This document shows, piece after piece, positions 36,841-47,694 of a stretch of 64,000 nucleotides of DNA (its first letter is position 1; each line of letters opens with the position of its first letter). This stretch comes from Hymenobacter mellowenesis (GTDB lineage: Bacteria > Bacteroidota > Bacteroidia > Cytophagales > Hymenobacteraceae). The DNA lies in NCBI RefSeq assembly GCF_030581005.1, contig NZ_JAUQSX010000001.1:310001-374000 (forward strand). Reading direction: 5' to 3'. Below the pieces are notes generated by a model. The model worked only from the letters and a program-made list of their open reading frames with translations. It was not told the DNA's origin and made no database searches. The position numbers and the translations under genes were made by a program.

Positions 36841-37209
36841 TTAGAGTACTTCGGGGGCTAGGGATACGATTTTCATGAACTGACGCTCACGCAGCTCGCG
36901 GGCCACTGGGCCGAAGATGCGCGTGCCGCGGGGCTCGTCGTTGTTGTTGAGCAACACGGCGGCGTTGTCGTCGAAGCGGATGTACGACCCGTCTTTGCGG
37001 CGCACTTCCTTCTTCACACGTACCACGACGGCCTTGCTCACGGTGCCTTTCTTGGCGTTGCCCGAAGGGATAGCCGACTTGATGGCTACCACAATCTTGT
37101 CGCCAACGCTGGCGTATTTCTTGCCCGTGCCACCCAAAACGCGGATGCAGAGGACTTCCTTGGCGCCGCTATTGTCGGCCACCGTCAGGCGGGATTCTTG
37201 CTGTATCAT
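36841..37209 (-). CDS. rplN: 50S ribosomal protein L14
   Basis: A 122-residue protein: [27 protein letters not shown] and [29 protein letters not shown] are diagnostic of L14, which lies at the subunit interface. Length is normal. It follows rpsQ by 9 nt. Confidence 0.98.
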   Translation of the reverse strand: MIQQESRLTVADNSGAKEVLCIRVLGGTGKKYASVGDKIVVAIKSAIPSGNAKKGTVSKAVVVRVKKEVRRKDGSYIRFDDNAAVLLNNNDEPRGTRIFGPVARELRERQFMKIVSLAPEVL

Positions 37210-37218
37210 CGGTTCAGA

Positions 37219-37515
37219 TTATTTAGCGCGTTCAACAATTTCAACCAAGCGCCACCGCTTGGTCTTGCTCAGCGGACGGGTGCTCATGATGCGCACCGTG
37301 TCGCCTTCGCCGCACTCGTTTTTCTCGTCGTGGGCGTGGAATTTCGTGGTTTTGGTCACGAACTTGCCGTACTTGGGGTGCTTTTGTTTCTGCACCACAG
37401 CCACGGTGATGGACTTGTCCATCTTCGAGCTCGTTACCGTGCCGGTGATTTCCTTGCGCATGTTGCGCGAGTCTTCAGCTACGGCTTGGTCTTGGGTTGT
37501 TACGTCGGTTGCCAT
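37219..37515 (-). CDS. rpsQ: 30S ribosomal protein S17
   Basis: A 98-residue protein. The S17 OB-fold begins at [45 protein letters not shown] and ends with the [19 protein letters not shown] tail. About 18 polar residues precede the domain; an internal Met19 is an alternative start, but the ATG at 37515 is only 5 nt from rpmC, as expected for tight packing. S17 binds 16S rRNA during early assembly. Confidence 0.96.
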   Translation of the reverse strand: MATDVTTQDQAVAEDSRNMRKEITGTVTSSKMDKSITVAVVQKQKHPKYGKFVTKTTKFHAHDEKNECGEGDTVRIMSTRPLSKTKRWRLVEIVERAK

Positions 37516-37520
37516 CGGAA

Positions 37521-37733
37521 TTAAGCGGGGTTAGAGGCCTGCTCGTTGTTCCGACGAGTCTGCTCGGTGAGCAAGCGGGCGACGTTTTTACGGTTGGCCT
37601 TGAGGCGGGCGGGGTTTTCCAGGGGCGAAATCGCGTGGGCGAAACGCAGCTGCTGGCCCTGAGCCTGCTCGGTTTTGATTTGCTCTTTCAGCGCTTCTGC
37701 GGAAAGGCCTTTGAGGTCGGTCTTGTTCTTCAT
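37521..37733 (-). CDS. rpmC: 50S ribosomal protein L29
   Basis: A 70-residue protein: [51 protein letters not shown] is the two-helix L29 fold, located near the exit tunnel. A short polar tail follows. It is 3 nt from rplP and 5 nt from rpsQ. Confidence 0.97.
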   Translation of the reverse strand: MKNKTDLKGLSAEALKEQIKTEQAQGQQLRFAHAISPLENPARLKANRKNVARLLTEQTRRNNEQASNPA

Positions 37734-37736
37734 GAC

Positions 37737-38162
37737 TTAAGCAGCGTCCGTATAGTCGCGGCGAACCACGAATGAAGTTTTTACGGGGAGCTTCTGAGCC
37801 GCCAGACGCAGCGATTCTTTAGCTACTTCCAGCGAAACCCCGTCCGACTCGAACATGATTTGGCCGGGCTTCACGCAGGCCACCCAATACTCGGGCGAGC
37901 CTTTGCCTTTACCCATGCGCACCTCAGCGGGCTTCTTGGTAATCGGCTTGTCGGGGAAAATGCGAATCCATACTTGCCCTTCGCGTTTCATGGCGCGGGT
38001 CATGGCAATACGAGCAGCCTCAATTTGGCGAGCCGTAATCCAAGACACTTCCAGCGACTTGATAGCGAACGAACCGAAGTCTATGGAGCTGCCGCGGTAG
38101 GCGAGGCCTGTTACGCGACCCTTTTGCATCTTGCGATACTTGGTCCTTTTCGGTTGTAACAT
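37737..38162 (-). CDS. rplP: 50S ribosomal protein L16
   Basis: A 141-residue protein: [43 protein letters not shown] and [20 protein letters not shown] are diagnostic. L16 organises the A-site region of the 50S subunit. It follows rpsC after a 108-nt spacer that contains a perfect 14-bp inverted repeat. Confidence 0.98.
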   Translation of the reverse strand: MLQPKRTKYRKMQKGRVTGLAYRGSSIDFGSFAIKSLEVSWITARQIEAARIAMTRAMKREGQVWIRIFPDKPITKKPAEVRMGKGKGSPEYWVACVKPGQIMFESDGVSLEVAKESLRLAAQKLPVKTSFVVRRDYTDAA

Positions 38163-38214
38163 TTGATTTTAATAAAAGAGAGTGTTCTGTAAGAGAGAGG
38201 GGCGAATAGCCGAA

Positions 38215-38257
38215 CATTTCGCTTCGTTCACCGGAAAGCGGCAAACGAAGCGAAATG
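38215..38257 (-). repeat. Perfect 14-bp inverted repeat in the rpsC-rplP spacer
   Basis: CATTTCGCTTCGTT (38215-38228) and AACGAAGCGAAATG (38244-38257) are exact complements with a 15-nt loop. There is no T-run on the minus strand. It begins 13 nt beyond the rpsC stop. Confidence 0.8.
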
Positions 38258-38270
38258 ACTTGGCTTTGTT

Positions 38271-39158
38271 CTAGCGACGCGGGCCGCGAGCGGCACCGCC
38301 GGCAGCGCCACCGCCTTGGGCGGGGCCGTTGCGACGGGGACCGGCGTTGTCGCCAGCGCCACGGGGGGCGCGGTCGCCACCGCCAGCGTTGCCACGACCG
38401 GCACCACCGTCACGACGCGGGCCACGGTCGCCTTCGCGACGCTCGCCGCGGGGGCCACGGTCGTCACGACGACCACCGCCACCTTCGCCACCACCGGGGT
38501 TGGTGAGCTGCTGGTTCGGCGAGAGGTCGGGCTTGCCGAACACCTCACCGCGCATTACCCACACCTTGATGCCGATTTTACCATACACGGTCTGAGCTTC
38601 CGACAAAGCGTAGTCGATATCGGCGCGCAGCGTGTGCAGCGGCGTACGACCTTCTTTGTACTGCTCCGAACGGGCAATCTCTGCACCGCCGAGACGGCCA
38701 CCGCACTGAATCTTGATGCCTTCGGCACCAACACGCATGGCAGCTTGAATCGACATTTTCATGGCGCGACGGAAGGAGATACGAGCGGCCAGCTGCTGGG
38801 CGATGCTCTCGCCTACCAGCTTGGCATCCAACTCCGGACGCTTAATTTCGAAGATGTTGATTTGAACGTCTTTGCTGGTGATTTGCTTCAGCTCGTCCTT
38901 AATCTTGTCCACTTCCTGGCCGCCTTTGCCAATCACCACACCCGGACGGGCCGTGTTGATGGTGATGGTGATGCGCTTCAGGGTGCGCTCAATCACAATG
39001 CGGCTGATGCCGCCTTTCTGAATGCGCGCGTTGATGTACTTGCGGATTTTCTCGTCCTCCACCAATTTCTCGGCGAAGTCCTTGCCGCCGTACCAGTTGG
39101 AGTCCCAGCCTTTGATAACTCCCAAGCGGAAGCCAACCGGATTTACTTTCTGTCCCAT
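38271..39158 (-). CDS. rpsC: 30S ribosomal protein S3 with RG-rich tail
   Basis: A 295-residue protein. Residues 1-219 are normal S3 ([22 protein letters not shown], the KH domain with [18 protein letters not shown], and the helicase-like C-domain [29 protein letters not shown]). Residues 220-295 form a Gly/Arg-rich, disordered tail with many RG, RGP and GGG steps. S3 lies at the mRNA entry, so the tail could contact mRNA; that is inference. It follows rplV by 6 nt. Confidence 0.97.
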   Translation of the reverse strand: MGQKVNPVGFRLGVIKGWDSNWYGGKDFAEKLVEDEKIRKYINARIQKGGISRIVIERTLKRITITINTARPGVVIGKGGQEVDKIKDELKQITSKDVQINIFEIKRPELDAKLVGESIAQQLAARISFRRAMKMSIQAAMRVGAEGIKIQCGGRLGGAEIARSEQYKEGRTPLHTLRADIDYALSEAQTVYGKIGIKVWVMRGEVFGKPDLSPNQQLTNPGGGEGGGGRRDDRGPRGERREGDRGPRRDGGAGRGNAGGGDRAPRGAGDNAGPRRNGPAQGGGAAGGAARGPRR

Positions 39159-39164
39159 ACTAAA

Positions 39165-39578
39165 TTAGGATTTGGCGTCGGCCTTAGGGTTTTCGGTAGT
39201 GGCGGCTGCTTTAGCGCCTTTGCTGCCGAGCTTCTCCACTTTCGTGTCGATTTTCAGCGTCACGTGGTTGCTGCGCTTGCGGATGCGGTGACCACGGCCC
39301 TGAGGGGCGGGGCGCAGGCGCTTCAGCTGGCGTCCTTCGTCCACGAAGATTTCGCTGATGTAGAGGTTTGCATCCTCAATCCGCTCTTCTTCGTTGTGCT
39401 GCTGCCAGTTGGCCAAGGCCGAAAGGAGCAGTTTCTCAATCTTCTCGGCGCCGATGTTGGCTTCGAAGCGCAACAGGCCGAGGGCCTGGGTCACTTTCTT
39501 GCCGCGCACGAGGTCGGCCACCAGTCGCATCTTACGAGGCGAGGTCGGCACATTGCGGAGTTTTGCTACTGCTTCCAT
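39165..39578 (-). CDS. rplV: 50S ribosomal protein L22
   Basis: A 137-residue protein beginning at the ATG at 39578 ([33 protein letters not shown]). This is the normal L22 start; a TTG further upstream would overlap rpsS and is rejected. [22 protein letters not shown] is the exit-tunnel loop region. A short Ala/Lys tail of about 20 residues ends the protein. Confidence 0.97.
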   Translation of the reverse strand: MEAVAKLRNVPTSPRKMRLVADLVRGKKVTQALGLLRFEANIGAEKIEKLLLSALANWQQHNEEERIEDANLYISEIFVDEGRQLKRLRPAPQGRGHRIRKRSNHVTLKIDTKVEKLGSKGAKAAATTENPKADAKS

Positions 39579-39579
39579 C

Positions 39580-39858
39580 TTAGCGCTTGCCTTTATCTTT
39601 TTTGGCGACGTGACCACGGAAGTTACGCGTCGGGGCAAATTCGCCCAACTTGTGCCCTACCATGTTCTCGGTCACATACACCGGGATGAACTTATTGCCG
39701 TTGTGAACAGCGAACGTGTGGCCAACGAAATCCGGGGAAATCATCGAGCGGCGCGACCAGGTCTTCACCACCGATTTCTTACCAGCCGTTTCGAGTGCCA
39801 TGACTTTCTTTTCCAGCCGGAAGTCAATGTACGGCCCTTTTTTGAGTGAACGTGCCAT
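39580..39858 (-). CDS. rpsS: 30S ribosomal protein S19
   Basis: A 92-residue protein: [44 protein letters not shown] and [26 protein letters not shown] identify S19 of the 30S head. Length is normal. It is separated by 1 nt from rplV and 3 nt from rplB. Confidence 0.98.
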   Translation of the reverse strand: MARSLKKGPYIDFRLEKKVMALETAGKKSVVKTWSRRSMISPDFVGHTFAVHNGNKFIPVYVTENMVGHKLGEFAPTRNFRGHVAKKDKGKR

Positions 39859-39861
39859 ATA

Positions 39862-40689
39862 TTACTTCTTGCCTTTGCGGCTCACAATCAGGTTCTCCGA
39901 ATACTTGTTCTTGTTACGGGTCTTCTGGCCCTTAGCCAAAATGCCGTTGCGGCTCCGCGGGTGACCACCCGACGATTTGCCTTCGCCACCACCCATGGGG
40001 TGGTCAACAGGGTTCATCACCACACCACGAACGCGGGGACGACGACCAGCCCACCGGTTCCGCCCAGCTTTACCCATCACGGTGTTCATGTGGTCGCCGT
40101 TCGATACGGTACCAACGGTGGCCATGCAGGTAACGAGCACCATGCGCATCTCGCCGGAAGGCAATTTCAGCGTGGCATACTTCTCTTCGCGGGCTACGAT
40201 TTGGGCGTAGGTACCGGCCGAGCGAGCCATTGCGGCGCCCTGACCGGGCTGCAATTCGATGTTATGGAGGATGGTACCGAGGGGAATCTCGCGCAGCGGC
40301 AACGTATTGCCTACTTCGGGAGCGACGCCAGGACCCGACACAATCTTCGCGCCTACCGTCATGCCGGCGGGAGCGATGATGTAACGCTTCTCACCATCGG
40401 CATAGTTTACCAAGGCGATGCGCGCAGTGCGGTTGGGGTCGTACTCGATGGACTTCACGACGGCCGGAACACCGGCTTTGTCGCGCTTGAAGTCCACGAT
40501 GCGGTACTGGGTTTTATGACCACCGCCGATGTAGCGGTTAGACATTTTACCGGAAGAGTTCCGGCCACCCGATTTGGAGAGGGAAGTCATCAAAGACTTC
40601 TCCGGGGTCGACGTCGTAATCTCGTCGAACGCCGGCGCAACGCGGAAGCGCTGCCCTGGGGTTGTTGGTCTGAGTTTTTTAAGTGCCAT
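39862..40689 (-). CDS. rplB: 50S ribosomal protein L2
   Basis: A 275-residue protein: [46 protein letters not shown] and the peptidyl-transferase-proximal [26 protein letters not shown]2 is needed for subunit association and peptide-bond formation. Length is normal. It lies downstream of rplW after a 53-nt spacer with no visible hairpin. Confidence 0.98.
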   Translation of the reverse strand: MALKKLRPTTPGQRFRVAPAFDEITTSTPEKSLMTSLSKSGGRNSSGKMSNRYIGGGHKTQYRIVDFKRDKAGVPAVVKSIEYDPNRTARIALVNYADGEKRYIIAPAGMTVGAKIVSGPGVAPEVGNTLPLREIPLGTILHNIELQPGQGAAMARSAGTYAQIVAREEKYATLKLPSGEMRMVLVTCMATVGTVSNGDHMNTVMGKAGRNRWAGRRPRVRGVVMNPVDHPMGGGEGKSSGGHPRSRNGILAKGQKTRNKNKYSENLIVSRKGKK

Positions 40690-40742
40690 TACTAGCTAGT
40701 TGTGCTTTTGCGGCGAAAAATTTGAGGCGAAGCTTGGTCGGC

Positions 40743-41030
40743 CTAGAGGTTGCCGTAGAAGTCGATTACATCGCCTTCTTTCACGGTCACAATGGCTTTC
40801 TTGCCGTGGGCGCGACGACCGGAAACCTGGCCGCCTTTGGTGCCTTTCGACTTCATTTTGCCAATGGTGCGCATCGTGTTGATGTTGGTAATCGTCACGC
40901 CGTACAGCGTTTCGATGTCCTTCTTGATTTGCACTTTGTTGGCGGTGCGCTCCACTTCGAAAGTGTAGCGACCTTTCTCGTTGAGGCCGGTGGCCTTTTC
41001 GGTAACGATGGGGCGTTTCAGCGTGCTCAT
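40743..41030 (-). CDS. rplW: 50S ribosomal protein L23
   Basis: A 95-residue protein: LKRPIVTEKATGLNEKGRYTFEVERTANKVQIKKDIETLYGV is the conserved L23 domain at the tunnel exit, where trigger factor and SRP dock. Its ATG overlaps the stop of rplD by one base (TAATG), so the two are translationally coupled. Confidence 0.98.
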   Translation of the reverse strand: MSTLKRPIVTEKATGLNEKGRYTFEVERTANKVQIKKDIETLYGVTITNINTMRTIGKMKSKGTKGGQVSGRRAHGKKAIVTVKEGDVIDFYGNL

Positions 41031-41668
41031 TATTCGGCGGTGCTATAGAGTTCAACCAATGAAGCCATGCCGTCTTCCGAAATCAGGAGCGTGTCCGTGT
41101 TCAGCAGGTCGTGGGTGTTGAGGCCGATGGGCGTCGACACTTTCACTTTCTGCAGGTTGCGGGCGCTGAGGATGACGTTCTTGTTCACCTCGCCGGTTAC
41201 AAGCATGGTCTTTTTGCCGTTGGTCAGCTTGAGGCCGTCCAGGATGGCAACGAAGTCCTTGGTGCGGGGAGCCGACATGGCAATGTTCTCCACAACGGAG
41301 ATTTTGCCATCCTTCGCCAGGCTCGACAGAGCCGACAAACGAGCTACGCGCTTGGTCTTCTTGTTCAGCTTGAAGCTGTAGTCGCGGGGTTGCGGACCGA
41401 ACATCCGGCCACCACCAACGAACACACCCGACTTCATGCTGCCGGCGCGGGCGCCGCCCGTACCTTTTTGTTTCTTCAGTTTCTTCGTGGTGCCGTGCAC
41501 CTCGTTGCGCTGCTTGGACTTGTGCGTACCCTGGCGCTGGTTGGCCAGGTACTGCTTCACGTCCAGGTACATCACGTGCTCGTTTACTTCGAGACCGAAG
41601 ATGGCGTCAGACAGGGTCACTTTGCGGCCGGTGTCTTCGCCTTTGAGGTTATATACTGCGAGTTCCAT
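41030..41668 (-). CDS. rplD: 50S ribosomal protein L4
   Basis: A 212-residue protein: MELAVYNLKGEDTGRKVTLSDAIFG, GTTKKLKKQKGTGGARAGSMKSGVFVGGGRMFGPQPRDYSFKLNKK is the extended tunnel loop of L4. In E. coli L4 represses its own operon, but no matching leader is recognised here. It follows rplC by 9 nt. Confidence 0.98.
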   Translation of the reverse strand: MELAVYNLKGEDTGRKVTLSDAIFGLEVNEHVMYLDVKQYLANQRQGTHKSKQRNEVHGTTKKLKKQKGTGGARAGSMKSGVFVGGGRMFGPQPRDYSFKLNKKTKRVARLSALSSLAKDGKISVVENIAMSAPRTKDFVAILDGLKLTNGKKTMLVTGEVNKNVILSARNLQKVKVSTPIGLNTHDLLNTDTLLISEDGMASLVELYSTAE

Positions 41669-41677
41669 CGTACTAGT

Positions 41678-42298
41678 CTATTTCTCGATTACCACGTAAG
41701 AATTCTTCGCGCCGGGAATCGAGCCGCTCACCAGAATCAGGTTCTTGTCGCCTACTACGCGCATCACCTTCAGGTTCTGCACTTTCACGCGGTCGTTGCC
41801 CATGCGGCCACCCATGCGCATTCCTTTGAATACGCGCGAAGGCCAGGAGCACGCACCGATAGAACCGGGGTGACGCAGGCGGTTGTGCTGGCCGTGGGTC
41901 TGGCCACCAACACCCTGGAAGTTGTAACGCTTTACAACGCCCTGGAAACCCTTGCCTTTAGAAGTGCCTACAACGTCAACAAACTCGCCTTCCTCGAAGA
42001 GGGTAGCGTCGATGGTTGCGCCAGCGGCGTAGGTCGATTCGGCGTCGAGGCGGAATTCAACCAATTTTTTCTTGGGGGTCGTACCGGCTTTTTTGAAGTG
42101 ACCAACCAAAGCTTTGGTGGTGTTCTTCTCTTTTTTCTCGCCGTACCCAATTTGAATGGCGGTGTAACCGTCATTCGCGATAGTCTTAACCTGCGTCACT
42201 ACGCACGGACCCGCTTCGATGAGCGTGCAGGGAATGTTTTTCCCGTCCGGAGTGAAGAGGCTTGTCATACCGATTTTTTTACCGATGATGCCAGGCAT
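41678..42298 (-). CDS. rplC: 50S ribosomal protein L3, first gene of the rplC-rpsN unit
   Basis: A 206-residue protein starting at the ATG at 42298 ([32 protein letters not shown]). The long loop [53 protein letters not shown] reaches the peptidyl-transferase centre. In most bacteria rpsJ is directly upstream; here an O-antigen-ligase-like gene lies between. A good promoter lies 60 nt upstream. Confidence 0.98.
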   Translation of the reverse strand: MPGIIGKKIGMTSLFTPDGKNIPCTLIEAGPCVVTQVKTIANDGYTAIQIGYGEKKEKNTTKALVGHFKKAGTTPKKKLVEFRLDAESTYAAGATIDATLFEEGEFVDVVGTSKGKGFQGVVKRYNFQGVGGQTHGQHNRLRHPGSIGACSWPSRVFKGMRMGGRMGNDRVKVQNLKVMRVVGDKNLILVSGSIPGAKNSYVVIEK

Positions 42299-42360
42299 TC
42301 TGTTAATGATTAAATGACACAAAAAGAAAACGACCGAGTGCCGTTTTCGCTAAGGGAGTG

Positions 42361-42393
42361 CAAAGATAGGAAAAAAGGCTCGGGAATCACAAC
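42361..42393 (-). promoter_or_regulatory. Promoter of the rplC-rpsN unit
   Basis: The minus strand reads GTTG (42390-42393), 21 nt, then TATCTTTG (42361-42368), followed by CACTCCC. Transcription would start about 55 nt before the rplC ATG. Confidence 0.75.
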
Positions 42394-42471
42394 CGAGTGT
42401 AGAAATATTTTCTCAGTGAGGCTGTTAGCTCCGGAAAAGGCGGCCTCTCCTACCCTTCTGGCTTCGGGGCG

Positions 42472-43746
42472 CTAAGCGGGGCGCCAGGTCGGGTCGGGGT
42501 CATCGCTGGGTAGCGAGCCCTGTAGCGCGAGCAGCAGGAAGAACACCACGAAGGCGAGGCCAATCTGTGTTTCCAGCGTGTATTCGACCAAAAACGACAA
42601 GGCAATGCTCACGTACTGGGCCAATAGCAATGGTGCACATTTGCGTCGGGCCCACCACGCAGGGTAGAACATTGCCCAGCAAAAGACTAATAACCCTACA
42701 ATACCGTAAGCGGCCAAATTATATAGGTACTGATTGTGCGGCAGAATGTAGTATTCACTGGTCATCTCGGGATAAGTCTCGGCGTAGCGAATGGCCATTT
42801 CGCTCTCCAAATCCGGCTTGCCTACGCCGAATAGCTTGTTGTCTTCCCAAACGCTCAGCGCGGCTTTGTAGGAATAGAGGCGACCGGATATAGAGAATTT
42901 CTTGCCTTCGTCGCTGGTCTTCTGACGAGCTACGGTCACGTCAGTCTTCGTATTCGATATCTTATTCCGAAAAGTAGGGAAAGCCACGTAGCTGAAGACC
43001 GGCAATAAGAACAGAGCAGCTGCTAATATTCCAGCCCGCTTCCACTGTTGCTTGCGGAGCACTAGCCACAGCACTGCTAGACCGGCCAGTGCGTAAAAAG
43101 TCATTTCGCCGCTACGTACGGCCAGTAAGTGCAGGAATAGGACCAGCCCTATTATAATCCCTATCATCCAGGGCCGCCACGCTAACCTCACCGCCTTATG
43201 CTCCAGCAATGTCACCCCAGCTGCGATGGCAAGTGTAATCAACAAGCTGAAGCGGATGTGGTCGGGCTCGGTCGGCATCACTTTCGAGCGGTAATAGCTC
43301 TCGTTGATTTCAGCCGCGTGCAACGCATAGTTGATGGTGGCGCCCACTGCGGCCAGGGCGGTCACTGCAATCAGCAGCAACCATAGCCAGCGTAAGTATC
43401 GTCCCGGAAGTGGTGGCAGAAGCCAGAATGCCAGCGGTAGCATCAGGAAAGGCAGCTGCATTCCCAGGTCGAACCGGTATTCGTCCATGTTGGCTGGCTC
43501 GGTGTGAATACCCGCCGCTAGGTGCAACGCATATACCAAGGCGATACTTCCGAACACTGGCCAGAGCTTCAGATTGGCAATGCGCTTATGCACCAAGGCG
43601 TAAACCACCCCGGTCACGGCCAATCCTCCCATAGCAATTCCCAGCGCTACCCGCAGCCAATTGGCCAGGAAAATGCTGATGATAATGCATACACAGAAGA
43701 AGAAGGCAGAACGGTGTAATCGCTCAAGAGAAAAGACAGCAAGCAT
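42472..43746 (-). CDS. O-antigen ligase-family membrane protein inside the r-protein cluster
   Basis: A 424-residue polytopic protein with ten or more hydrophobic helices. The Wzy_C-type region reads SGRLYSYKAALSVWEDNKLFGVGKPDLESEMAIRYAE, then EYYILPHNQYLYNLAAYGIVGLLVF, with the conserved H-N-Q-Y-L motif. Such proteins polymerise or ligate polysaccharides in the inner membrane. It lies between rpsJ and rplC in the same direction, flanked by a terminator upstream and the rplC promoter downstream. It has no evident link to translation. Its base composition is more A+T-rich than the flanking r-protein genes. Confidence 0.85.
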   Translation of the reverse strand: MLAVFSLERLHRSAFFFCVCIIISIFLANWLRVALGIAMGGLAVTGVVYALVHKRIANLKLWPVFGSIALVYALHLAAGIHTEPANMDEYRFDLGMQLPFLMLPLAFWLLPPLPGRYLRWLWLLLIAVTALAAVGATINYALHAAEINESYYRSKVMPTEPDHIRFSLLITLAIAAGVTLLEHKAVRLAWRPWMIGIIIGLVLFLHLLAVRSGEMTFYALAGLAVLWLVLRKQQWKRAGILAAALFLLPVFSYVAFPTFRNKISNTKTDVTVARQKTSDEGKKFSISGRLYSYKAALSVWEDNKLFGVGKPDLESEMAIRYAETYPEMTSEYYILPHNQYLYNLAAYGIVGLLVFCWAMFYPAWWARRKCAPLLLAQYVSIALSFLVEYTLETQIGLAFVVFFLLLALQGSLPSDDPDPTWRPA

Positions 43747-43781
43747 GAATAATCAGTAGTGGCCGCGCAAGTTCCAAAGAA

Positions 43782-43815
43782 AAAGCCCCACCGCAACGAA
43801 TTGCGGTGGGGCTTT
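43782..43815 (-). terminator. Strong intrinsic terminator after rpsJ
   Basis: A perfect 15-bp stem (AAAGCCCCACCGCAA, 43782-43796, with its complement at 43801-43815) closes a 4-nt loop. On the minus strand TTTTTCTTT follows. It closes the rpsL-rpsG-fusA-rpsJ transcript. Confidence 0.92.
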
Positions 43816-43842
43816 AACTCAATTAGGACTGAAATCGGTGCC

Positions 43843-44148
43843 TCAGACTTTGATTTCTACGTCAACGCCGCTGGGCAATTCCAGCTTCATCAGGGCATCA
43901 ACGGTCTTCGACGAGGTCGAAAAGATGTCCACGAGACGCTTGTAGGTGCAAAGCTGGAACTGCTCCCGGCTCTTCTTGTTCACGTGGGGCGAGCGCAGCA
44001 CGGTGAACTTCTCCTTTTGGGTCGGCAAAGGAATCGGGCCGCTAACGATGGCACCGGTGGCCTTCACAGCTTTCACGATTTTCTCGGCCGATTTGTCTAC
44101 GAGGTTGTGGTCGTAGCTTTTCAGCTTAATGCGAATTTTCTGGTTCAT
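43843..44148 (-). CDS. rpsJ: 30S ribosomal protein S10
   Basis: A 101-residue protein: [64 protein letters not shown] is the whole conserved S10 fold, including the NusE surface used in antitermination with NusB. It is the last gene of the str-type unit; rplC is not adjacent. The fusA-rpsJ spacer of 127 nt holds a 15-bp perfect inverted repeat. Confidence 0.98.
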   Translation of the reverse strand: MNQKIRIKLKSYDHNLVDKSAEKIVKAVKATGAIVSGPIPLPTQKEKFTVLRSPHVNKKSREQFQLCTYKRLVDIFSTSSKTVDALMKLELPSGVDVEIKV

Positions 44149-44213
44149 TGTGATTGGTGGAAGCCGATTGCCTCCGTTTTGAAAAGCTTTGATTGTTTAG
44201 TTGTTCGTTGCTG

Positions 44214-44262
44214 GTTGTCAGTTGTTAGTCTTAAGCGCGAGCTTTTTCTAACAACTGACAAC
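44214..44262 (-). repeat. Perfect 15-bp inverted repeat in the fusA-rpsJ spacer
   Basis: GTTGTCAGTTGTTAG (44214-44228) and CTAACAACTGACAAC (44248-44262) are exact complements around a 19-nt loop. The arms are built from repeats of short words such as GTTGT and AGTTGT. No T-run follows on the minus strand. Confidence 0.85.
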
Positions 44263-44275
44263 TAAAAACTAGCAA

Positions 44276-46414
<2,139 letters not shown>

Positions 46415-46436
46415 GATGTTGGTTAAGGCTTAAAAT

Positions 46437-46506
46437 TTGGGGTCTCAGGTCTTGGGTCGTTTAACAGAACAGTCCGTCAAATAAATCCAAGTCCCTAAGA
46501 CCCCAA
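46437..46506 (-). repeat. Imperfect long inverted repeat in the rpsG-fusA spacer
   Basis: TTGGGGTCT (46437-46445) pairs with AGACCCCAA (46498-46506), and CTTGG (46451-46455) with CCAAG (46487-46491). The arms repeat GGTCT/TTGGG words. It spans most of the 107-nt spacer. Confidence 0.75.
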
Positions 46507-46521
46507 ACCCAAATTTCCAGT

Positions 46522-46989
46522 TTAGAAACGGAAGTGCGAGAAGGCCTTGTTGGCCTCAGCCATGCGGTGGGTGTCGTCTTTCTTCTTAACGGCAGCACCT
46601 TCGCCTTTGGCGGCAGCGATGATTTCGCCAGCCAGCTTGTCCTTCATGGTCTTCTCACCACGACGACGGGCGTACTGAATCATCCACTTGGCACCCACCG
46701 AAATGCGGCGGTCGGCGCGCACTTCAATCGGAACCTGGAAGGTGGCACCACCTACGCGGCGGCTTTTCACTTCCACGGTGGGCATCACGTTGTTCAACGC
46801 TTTGCGCCACATTTCGAGGCCGCTCTCCTTGGTGCGCTGCTCCACGAGGTCGCAGGCGTCATAGAAGATGGTGTACGCCAGGTTTTTCTTGCCGTCGTAC
46901 ATCATGTAGTTCACGAAACGGGTTACCAGCGTCTCCTTGTACTTAGGGTCCGGCAGCAAGATGCGCTTCTTCGGTTTTGACTTTCTCAT
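46522..46989 (-). CDS. rpsG: 30S ribosomal protein S7
   Basis: A 155-residue protein starting at the ATG at 46989 ([35 protein letters not shown]). [33 protein letters not shown] is the conserved S7 body, which nucleates the 30S head. Length is normal. An upstream start would fall within the hairpin between rpsL and rpsG and is rejected. Confidence 0.97.
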   Translation of the reverse strand: MRKSKPKKRILLPDPKYKETLVTRFVNYMMYDGKKNLAYTIFYDACDLVEQRTKESGLEMWRKALNNVMPTVEVKSRRVGGATFQVPIEVRADRRISVGAKWMIQYARRRGEKTMKDKLAGEIIAAAKGEGAAVKKKDDTHRMAEANKAFSHFRF

Positions 46990-47006
46990 GATAGTAGTAA
47001 GTATGT

Positions 47007-47064
47007 AGTAGTAAGTATTGAGTAGCAAGCAGCAGGACTAGCCTGCTACTCAATACTTACTACT
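47007..47064 (-). repeat. Perfect 21-bp inverted repeat in the rpsL-rpsG spacer
   Basis: Bases 47007-47027 and 47044-47064 are exact reverse complements with a 16-nt loop. The arms consist of repeated AGTA/GTAAGTA words. In the mRNA the hairpin ends 17 nt before the rpsG start codon. No T-run follows. Confidence 0.9.
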
Positions 47065-47079
47065 CGCTACTAATTCTAT

Positions 47080-47511
47080 TTATTTCTTTTTAGCAGGTGC
47101 GCCTTTGCCACCCTTGCCAGCTGCTGCTGCGGGTTGACCCGGCTTCGGACGCTTGGCACCGTACTTCGAGCGGCGCTGCGTGCGGCCGCTTACACCGGCG
47201 GTGTCCAGGGCGCCACGGATGATGTGGTAGCGAACACCTGGCAAGTCTTTAACCCGGCCGCCACGAATCAGCACGATGCTGTGTTCCTGGAGGTTGTGGC
47301 CTTCACCGGGGATGTATGCGTTTACTTCCTTACCGTTGGTAAGGCGCACACGGGCCACTTTGCGCATAGCCGAGTTCGGCTTCTTAGGCGTGGTGGTGTA
47401 CACACGGGTGCACACGCCCCGACGCTGCGGGCACGAATCAAGGGCGGGCGACTTCGACTTGGTAGTCAAAGCCTCACGGCCTTTCCGTACGAGTTGGTTA
47501 ATGGTTGGCAT
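47080..47511 (-). CDS. rpsL: 30S ribosomal protein S12
   Basis: A 143-residue protein: [60 protein letters not shown] and [24 protein letters not shown] identify S12, which monitors decoding. The streptomycin-target lysine in TPKKPNSA is present. The last 20 residues are an extra Ala/Gly/Lys tail. It is the first gene of the str-type unit and has a near-consensus promoter upstream. Confidence 0.98.
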   Translation of the reverse strand: MPTINQLVRKGREALTTKSKSPALDSCPQRRGVCTRVYTTTPKKPNSAMRKVARVRLTNGKEVNAYIPGEGHNLQEHSIVLIRGGRVKDLPGVRYHIIRGALDTAGVSGRTQRRSKYGAKRPKPGQPAAAAGKGGKGAPAKKK

Positions 47512-47558
47512 TTAGAGAATGGTTGGTTTGGAGCCGTTTGCCCCTAAAATTTGGCTTG

Positions 47559-47590
47559 CAAAGGTAAGTTTATTTCGCCGCAATAGCAAA
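47559..47590 (-). promoter_or_regulatory. Promoter of the rpsL unit
   Basis: The minus strand reads TTTG (47587-47590), 20 nt, then TACCTTTG (47559-47566), followed by CAAGCC. It matches the Bacteroidota consensus. Transcription would start about 40 nt before the rpsL ATG. Confidence 0.8.
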
Positions 47591-47640
47591 CAGCGTGAGG
47601 ATGTTAATTTTCAGGACACCCCATTTAGGCTAAAAACGCA

Positions 47641-47670
47641 AAAGCGTCCTCACCGAAATGAAGACGCTTT
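47641..47670 (-). terminator. Terminator after the DUF3467 gene
   Basis: AAAGCGTC (47641-47648) and GACGCTTT (47663-47670) pair over a 14-nt loop. The minus strand continues TGCGTTTTT. It is 24 nt after the DUF3467 stop. Confidence 0.75.
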
Positions 47671-47694
47671 CGCAGCTAGAGCCCTTGGTTCAGC

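Noticed and set aside
39579..39638. Upstream TTG start for rplV
   Set aside because: It would overlap rpsS by 59 nt; the ATG at 39578 gives the standard L22 N-terminus.
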